NCBI GenBank assembly: GCA_016787375.1
Contig: JAEUUM010000250.1
Coordinates: forward strand, 1-7,467
Direction of reading: 5' to 3'
Source of the DNA: Saprospiraceae bacterium
GTDB taxonomy: Bacteria > Bacteroidota > Bacteroidia > Chitinophagales > Saprospiraceae
Length of the DNA stretch: 7,467 nucleotides
How positions within the stretch are numbered: position 1 is the stretch's first letter; every line of letters starts with the position of its first letter. The notes under the pieces are model-generated. The model was not told the DNA's origin. It worked only from the letters and a program-made list of their open reading frames with translations, and ran no database searches. This document shows, piece by piece, positions 6,491-7,467 of the stretch. The position numbers and the translations under genes are program-made.

Positions 6491-7264
6491 ATGAAAATTG
6501 TCATCGTAGGTGCCGGCAATGTTGCCTTTCAATTAGCTGATCGTTTTTCTGAAAAAGGTGTAGTAGTTGCCCAATTATTTAATCGTAATATTCAAAAAGC
6601 AAGGGAAATTGCCGAAAAGCATCAAATAGATTTCACTAATGACCCATCAAAACTTTATAGAGATGCCGATGTGTATTTATTCTGTATTTCTGATGATGGT
6701 ATTGGGCTTTTGGCAAATGAACTTAAACAATTTATTCCTGACAGACTGGTTGCTCATACATCAGGTGCGGTAGATTCGCATATTTTACATCCATTTTTTG
6801 CGAATTATGGTGGGTTTTATCCTCTACAAACTTTCACCAAAAACTCAATACCGAATTTTGAAAAGATTCCGGTAATGATTACAGCAAACTCCGAATCCAA
6901 TCTTTCAACTCTAAAAATCCTTGCCAGCAAAATTAGTACTATTGTTCAGTGCGTAACTGATGAAGAAAGACTTCTTTATCATCTCGCAGCAGTAATCTCC
7001 AATAATTTCACCAATCATTTATTTGGTAAAGCATACGGTTTGTTGAAAAACAATGATTTATCATTCGATTTGCTCATGCCATTAATTGAAGAGACTGTTC
7101 AAAAAATTCATTTTAATAATCCCGATGAAATCCAAACAGGGCCCGCAAGAAGAGGAGACATGAAAACAATCAAAGAGCACCTAAATCTTCTGAATTTAAA
7201 TCCTGAACTCAAAAAAATTTATATAGATATCTCAAATTCAATCAATCCAAAACTTAAATTGTAA
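6491..7264 (+). CDS. Rossmann-fold, DUF2520 domain protein (putative NAD(P)-dependent dehydrogenase-like)
   Basis: This is a complete 257-residue cytoplasmic protein. The N-terminus is a Rossmann nucleotide-binding fold with glycine motif GAGNVA (7-12) and 'NR' (31-32) at the end of strand two, where NADP-preferring proteins often carry a basic residue. HTSG (89-92) and FYPLQTF (109-115) follow. The C-terminal helical DUF2520 half contains 'AAVISNNFTNHL' (166-177) and the strongly conserved-looking TGPARRGD (216-223). The architecture resembles ProC and ketopantoate reductase-like dehydrogenases, and the Rossmann-like/DUF2520 pair is a recognised Bacteroidota family, but the substrate and reaction are not established. 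The ATG lies 15 bases after the ccmF stop and the next gene starts 2 bases after its own stop, so it is probably co-transcribed; a link to cytochrome maturation is not implied. Confidence 0.88.
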   Translation: MKIVIVGAGNVAFQLADRFSEKGVVVAQLFNRNIQKAREIAEKHQIDFTNDPSKLYRDADVYLFCISDDGIGLLANELKQFIPDRLVAHTSGAVDSHILHPFFANYGGFYPLQTFTKNSIPNFEKIPVMITANSESNLSTLKILASKISTIVQCVTDEERLLYHLAAVISNNFTNHLFGKAYGLLKNNDLSFDLLMPLIEETVQKIHFNNPDEIQTGPARRGDMKTIKEHLNLLNLNPELKKIYIDISNSINPKLKL

Positions 7265-7266
7265 CA

Positions 7267-7467
7267 ATGCGAATTATTGGTTACCTTGACCGACCAGGTA
7301 TGGTTGTAACGGTTTTTAAAAATGACAACAAACTTTCCGTAAAATTTGAAAAAAACCTGTTAGAACAAATCTATAAAATTCGAGACGACATGTACTTAAT
7401 TGATTTGAATGAAATTGACAGCTTATTTGATGATACCTTCATTGCAGATATTGAAAAAATTTTTGAT
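7267..7467 (+). CDS. Unrecognised protein, N-terminal 67 residues (3' end outside window)
   Basis: An open frame starts at ATG 7267, two bases after the stop of the DUF2520 gene, and runs without a stop to the window edge (67 codons). The tight junction and same strand make translational coupling likely. The visible part begins 'MRIIGYLDRPGMVVTVFK' and continues as an alternating hydrophobic/charged sequence, consistent with a small alpha/beta soluble protein. There is no signal peptide, membrane helix or cysteine. The second half (from about residue 40) is acidic, with several Asp/Glu residues around 'LNEIDSLFDDTF'. I do not recognise the family and give no function. Confidence 0.75.
   Translation, partial: MRIIGYLDRPGMVVTVFKNDNKLSVKFEKNLLEQIYKIRDDMYLIDLNEIDSLFDDTFIADIEKIFD

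Overview
The window looks like a piece of a Bacteroidota chromosome. It is AT-rich, and none of the start codons has a Shine-Dalgarno sequence in front of it. Perfect matches to the Bacteroidota -7 promoter element (TAnnTTTG) lie just upstream of three genes. The proteins also have a Bacteroidota flavour: an FtsE with the 'YLIGKTGSGKS' style Walker A, a CcmE with a 'LLKCPSKY' ending, and a very long CcmF/CcsA protein. A saprospirian or related lineage is plausible, but that is an impression and not a demonstrated placement.

Left part (1-1086, + strand): the C-terminal catalytic half of a Rieske non-heme iron oxygenase alpha subunit runs in from the left edge. It is followed by a small four-helix, histidine-rich membrane protein resembling the DUF2231 group. 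These two converge on a minus-strand pair (3047 down to 1100): ftsE, the ATPase of the FtsEX cell-division complex, then 37 bases later an RhlE-type DEAD-box RNA helicase. No ftsX is next to ftsE.

Right part (3185-7467, + strand): a 187-base divergent intergenic region carries a candidate promoter for each side. The rightward genes are tightly packed (gaps of 13, 15 and 2 bases) and look like one transcription unit. They are ccmE (periplasmic heme chaperone, Cys-x3-Tyr variant), a 944-residue ccmF/ccsA-type heme lyase, a Rossmann-fold DUF2520 protein, and the first 67 codons of a protein I do not recognise. CcmE and CcmF act in sequence: CcmE carries heme outside the cytoplasmic membrane and CcmF attaches it to apocytochrome c. 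The ccmA/B/C partners that load CcmE, and any thiol-reducing partners, are not in the window.

Overall this is mostly ordinary core-genome content. I see no tRNA, rRNA, CRISPR, insertion sequence, phage or clear defence system, and no gene-free stretch longer than 187 bases. The points most worth a second look are the cysteine-type CcmE, the large extra-membrane domain of the CcmF protein, the unrecognised gene cut by the right edge, and the possible heme-binding role of the small membrane protein.
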